A stretch of 64,000 nucleotides of DNA from contig NW_023998416.1 in the NCBI RefSeq assembly GCF_014805625.2, positions 11,765,589-11,829,588 on the forward strand. Direction: 5' to 3'. Under the pieces are notes generated by a model. It worked only from the letters and a program-made list of their open reading frames with translations. It made no database searches and had not been told where the DNA came from. This DNA comes from Glossina fuscipes (lineage: Eukaryota > Arthropoda > Insecta > Diptera > Glossinidae). A program made the translations under genes and the position numbers. How positions within the stretch are numbered: the stretch's first letter is position 1; every line of letters starts with the position of its first letter. Positions 60,690 through 64,000 of this stretch are shown here, in pieces.

Positions 60690-63600
60690 CAACGCGACAT
60701 AAGCATCACTCCAATAACTGCATAAATAAACTTACGAGACAGACAGGCATATGGAAAGGAAAAAGTTGTTCAGAGAAGAAAAAGCAAAATTGATTGAGTG
60801 CTTTTGTCTCGTAACGAAGAGTTTTTGCGAAATTTATAATTACGCCTGTGTCAGCGAAGCGCAGGAGATGATAAGTTATATAAAAGTAAATAAGAGGATC
60901 ACTTTTTTTCGATAATATAGGGAAATATATATTTGTAGTCATAATTTGTTATAAAAATACGCTATTCAAAAACAAGAAACACCTGCAATTTTTAAAATCT
61001 TCAGCTTTGATGTGAATGACTTTAAAAGATAGATACAGACGTTGTTATTATATTTTAGAATAGAGCAAAGCATAGAGGAAAGTTTTGTTACGAAAATTAA
61101 GACCTATTTATGCAATTAACTTTTCAAAGAATCAGAATATTTTTAAATTACTCTACCACATTGAAGATAAATACAGACAAACCAATAAATATAGTTCTCT
61201 TATATTCATAGCGTTTGTTAAGCAAATTATTGCAATAAGTTCTTAGGTACTTGGCGATATCTTAAATACAATAAGTTGCTGACATGACAAAAGTGTTTGA
61301 ACAATTCCCTTCCACCACATGCGTTGAGTGCAAACGTTGAATTCTTTTATTTTAATCAGACTAAAATAATTTAATTTACCTACCGGTCATCGGAATATTC
61401 GTGATTCTTAGAAGAAGGAAGATCGCTTTTCATGCAAAGTAATATGTCAGTAAGTTCGTAGGGTGACATTGGAGAATCCATATAATTTTTAATTAATACT
61501 AATCTTGAAAAGAAAGTGTACAAAAAGTTCATAATATTCCGGCCGTTAGTTTAGTAGCTACAGTTACATTAGTGACGCTACGCTCAGTGATATCCTAGGA
61601 ACTTATTGAATAATGTCTTGTAGCTGGCGAATTTCCTGCCAAGGCCATATAGATATGTAAAGCCCAAAGGAAGATGTAGTAGATGCGTCCACCATACTTT
61701 TATGTAGGTGCGTTGACATGGCGTGTTGTTAAGAATCTCTAAAACTTGAAAATCATTAACAATTTTTAATGCTCATGAGCTTTCATTTTTTGAAGAAATA
61801 CATTGCACAAAGTCACCTATTGTCATCTTGTGGGGTTCGCTTTGCAGAAAGTCGTATAATGCGTGAACAACCTTTTTTTTAATTTTCTTGGGTATAATTA
61901 TCTTCGATAATTTCTATTGCTACCTTTGTGTTTGGAAAGTTGGTCAGTTATTTTATCCTTTGTCCGAACGCTTGATTAGTTATTGTGTCCTGCATTTTCA
62001 AATCTGCTTAGTGATTTTACCTTAATTAAAAATGCAATCTTAACCTTATTCTGGTTGATTGCTTTATTAAATTATGAAGAGAAGAACTTGTATGGATTCC
62101 CTCATTGCTTTAAAATACATTACTTTTTAAAAAAAAAGTTGGCATAAAATTTTTTTTGGCAAAGGCCAAGAAAATGAGACCTTTTTCATTATAATAACAA
62201 GAAGCCAAGATCGAATTTTAGAAAAAAATTTCATTTCACGAAACTTTATTTGAACGCGTGATTCTCATAAAAAGAGACTTTATTGTTATATAGTTATAGG
62301 AAAGATAATAAATACAGGAAAGCAAATAACATTCAATGCATTGCTATGTAGATTTGTGTGGATAGCAGCGATATTAACGGATGGCAACTAAAATAATAAA
62401 ACCAAGCGATACACTTGTATGTTTTCAAATGTTTACTATGTAGAATTGTTTTATGATCTGCCTGCTTTTCAACTGGAAATGAGTTTATTTCCATGCTAGC
62501 AAGAAGATGATAATAGTGATGAGTATTTAATTGTCTGTAGCTGATGAATGGTTTGCTTTAATCTACTTTAGATGATCCTAGAGTTAGTAAAAATAAATGC
62601 ATAGACAGAGATGAAAATAGGAATTAATAATCTTTGAAAAACTTTGTTGTTGTGTTAGACGAAGTCTAAACACCCTCAACATAAGTCAAATGTTGCCATC
62701 TTGCACGGGTGTAAAGATTAATGCGAATTTAACTGACAAAGACATATACCATATCGCTTAACAGAGCTCTTTTAAATAATTAGAATAAAAGATATAGATG
62801 GATTTGGAAGCCTACTCCGTCCAGATAATCGTTGTCAAAGGAGCAAAAAAAGTCAAAGTTTTCTTTCGGGAACAATAGCGAAGAATAGGTATCGGAAAAC
62901 ACTCAAGTTTAAGACCGTTGTGCGGTCAAATTAGAAAATATCACCTATATCACGTGAATTTAGGTCCTAGTATAAGCAGAATTTGAATTTGCTCAGCTTG
63001 TTTTAAATATATTCTCAAACATATATTACGTTTCCAAATCCAATTAGGTCTTAATTCTAAACATTAAAGAGAGCTCTGTTTTAAGGGATAAGGTAGGTGT
63101 CTTTGCTAGCTAAATTGCGAATTTATATTCACATCCCTCACTTATTTTTTCATATTTCTTCATCTCACTGACGATATTGATGGAAGTGCTATTTTATCAA
63201 TATATTCTAATTAATCGGTTAATGATGGCTTAGTCTTTAAAATTTGTAAAGTTTTGCGTTTAAATTTTTTTGAATTTTAAATTGTTTTTTATTTAACAAA
63301 TTTTTATCTCTCGTTTTCATAACATATATATATTTTTTTTTATTTTAATTAAACAGAAATACATAAATATAAAATGCAGTCCGCTTGTTGATATAAAAAA
63401 CGCGCTTAGCCAATCGAAACAATGAAAACCTTCCCATATCATTACCATATTGTTTTCTCAATGCAATCATAACAAAGCATTATTATTATTTTAATATTTT
63501 TTTTATGCTTATCAACATTTTAAGATGCACGCACGTTGTATTTTTCTTAAAGTGTCCATAATTGGTAACTTAACGCATTTGCAATAAATGTCACCAAGCG

Positions 63601-64000
63601 AATGCAATCGAAAAAGACCGAATAACGTAATATATTGTATTGTGAGCGTTTCTTTGAGTCCAAATATGTGCTGCGTTGCGGTGGTGCAAAATGTAAAATA
63701 AAAATTTTAACACTATTCAGAGATTTGTGGTGTGTATCGAATGTCCGACCGGCTTAGGCGAGTCAGTTAAGCTTATGCCGTTTATGTGTGATGGTGTAAC
63801 TGTTACTTGAAAGCAAAAGCGGCATTTGTTGTTTGTAATTTTATTTGCTTATATTATTGTTATATTGCTTGTGCGGCCAAAATAAGCTAAGGTGGCGTTA
63901 AATATGGTAATATGACCAAATAATAAAATTTATATTGGCATTAACTACGGAAAACTGAAAAGAAACACTCGAAAATATCTTATCTTAATAATGCAACGTT
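60690..64000. other. Intron or intergenic, no gene supported
   Basis: No exon, RNA gene or repeat family recognised. AT-rich throughout. Confidence 0.4.

Overview
The window reads as nuclear DNA of a higher fly (Brachycera, probably a calyptrate such as tsetse, house fly or blow fly). The base composition is AT-rich with many homopolymer and short tandem runs. One clear multi-exon gene has the six short introns of 57-70 bp and two long introns of 4.3 and 5.5 kb that are common in fly genes. Diverged copies of a short dispersed repeat with a 'gtctgtctgtccg' core and 'taccctacaccact' ends are scattered through the intergenic and intronic DNA. The species assignment is inference. No bacterial operon, CRISPR array, rRNA or convincing tRNA was seen.

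Region 1 (about 1-14 kb, minus strand): a complete coding model for the fly homologue of non-lysosomal glucosylceramidase (GBA2, family GH116). Nine coding exons between 13973 and 1096 join in frame to 2748 bp, giving 915 residues plus a stop. All eight introns have GT..AG ends. Both catalytic-domain motifs are intact. A lysine-rich insertion that I do not expect in vertebrate GBA2 is split by intron 6.

Region 2 (about 14-44 kb): some 31 kb without a gene I can support, lying between two divergently oriented genes. It holds repeats, a degenerate irritans-type mariner copy (32.0-32.8 kb), a decayed transposase-like reading frame of unfamiliar type (about 23.9-24.4 kb) associated with inverted and direct repeats, several copies of the TIR-bearing dispersed element, and a cluster of a second repeat family in both orientations (42.9-43.6 kb).

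Region 3 (about 44-46.3 kb, plus strand): a leader-like stretch and then the first coding exon (250 codons plus one base) of a gene whose later exons I could not find. It has a hydrophobic N-terminal segment like a signal peptide, a polyglutamine tract and dibasic sites, so it looks like the N-terminal part of a secreted precursor. I do not recognise the family. It is flanked by two diverged copies of one unclassified repeat, 4.1 kb apart.

Region 4 (about 46.3-64 kb): either a long first intron of that gene or intergenic DNA. It contains a second, different mariner remnant (52.1-52.7 kb), more copies of the dispersed element and simple repeats. No further exon could be supported by eye.

The two genes have no evident functional link. 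One makes a glycolipid hydrolase acting on the cytosolic side of membranes, and the other probably makes a secreted protein. I found no convincing undescribed system. The most unusual items are the transposase-like locus at 22.8-24.9 kb, the unidentified secreted-type exon and the paired repeat around it.
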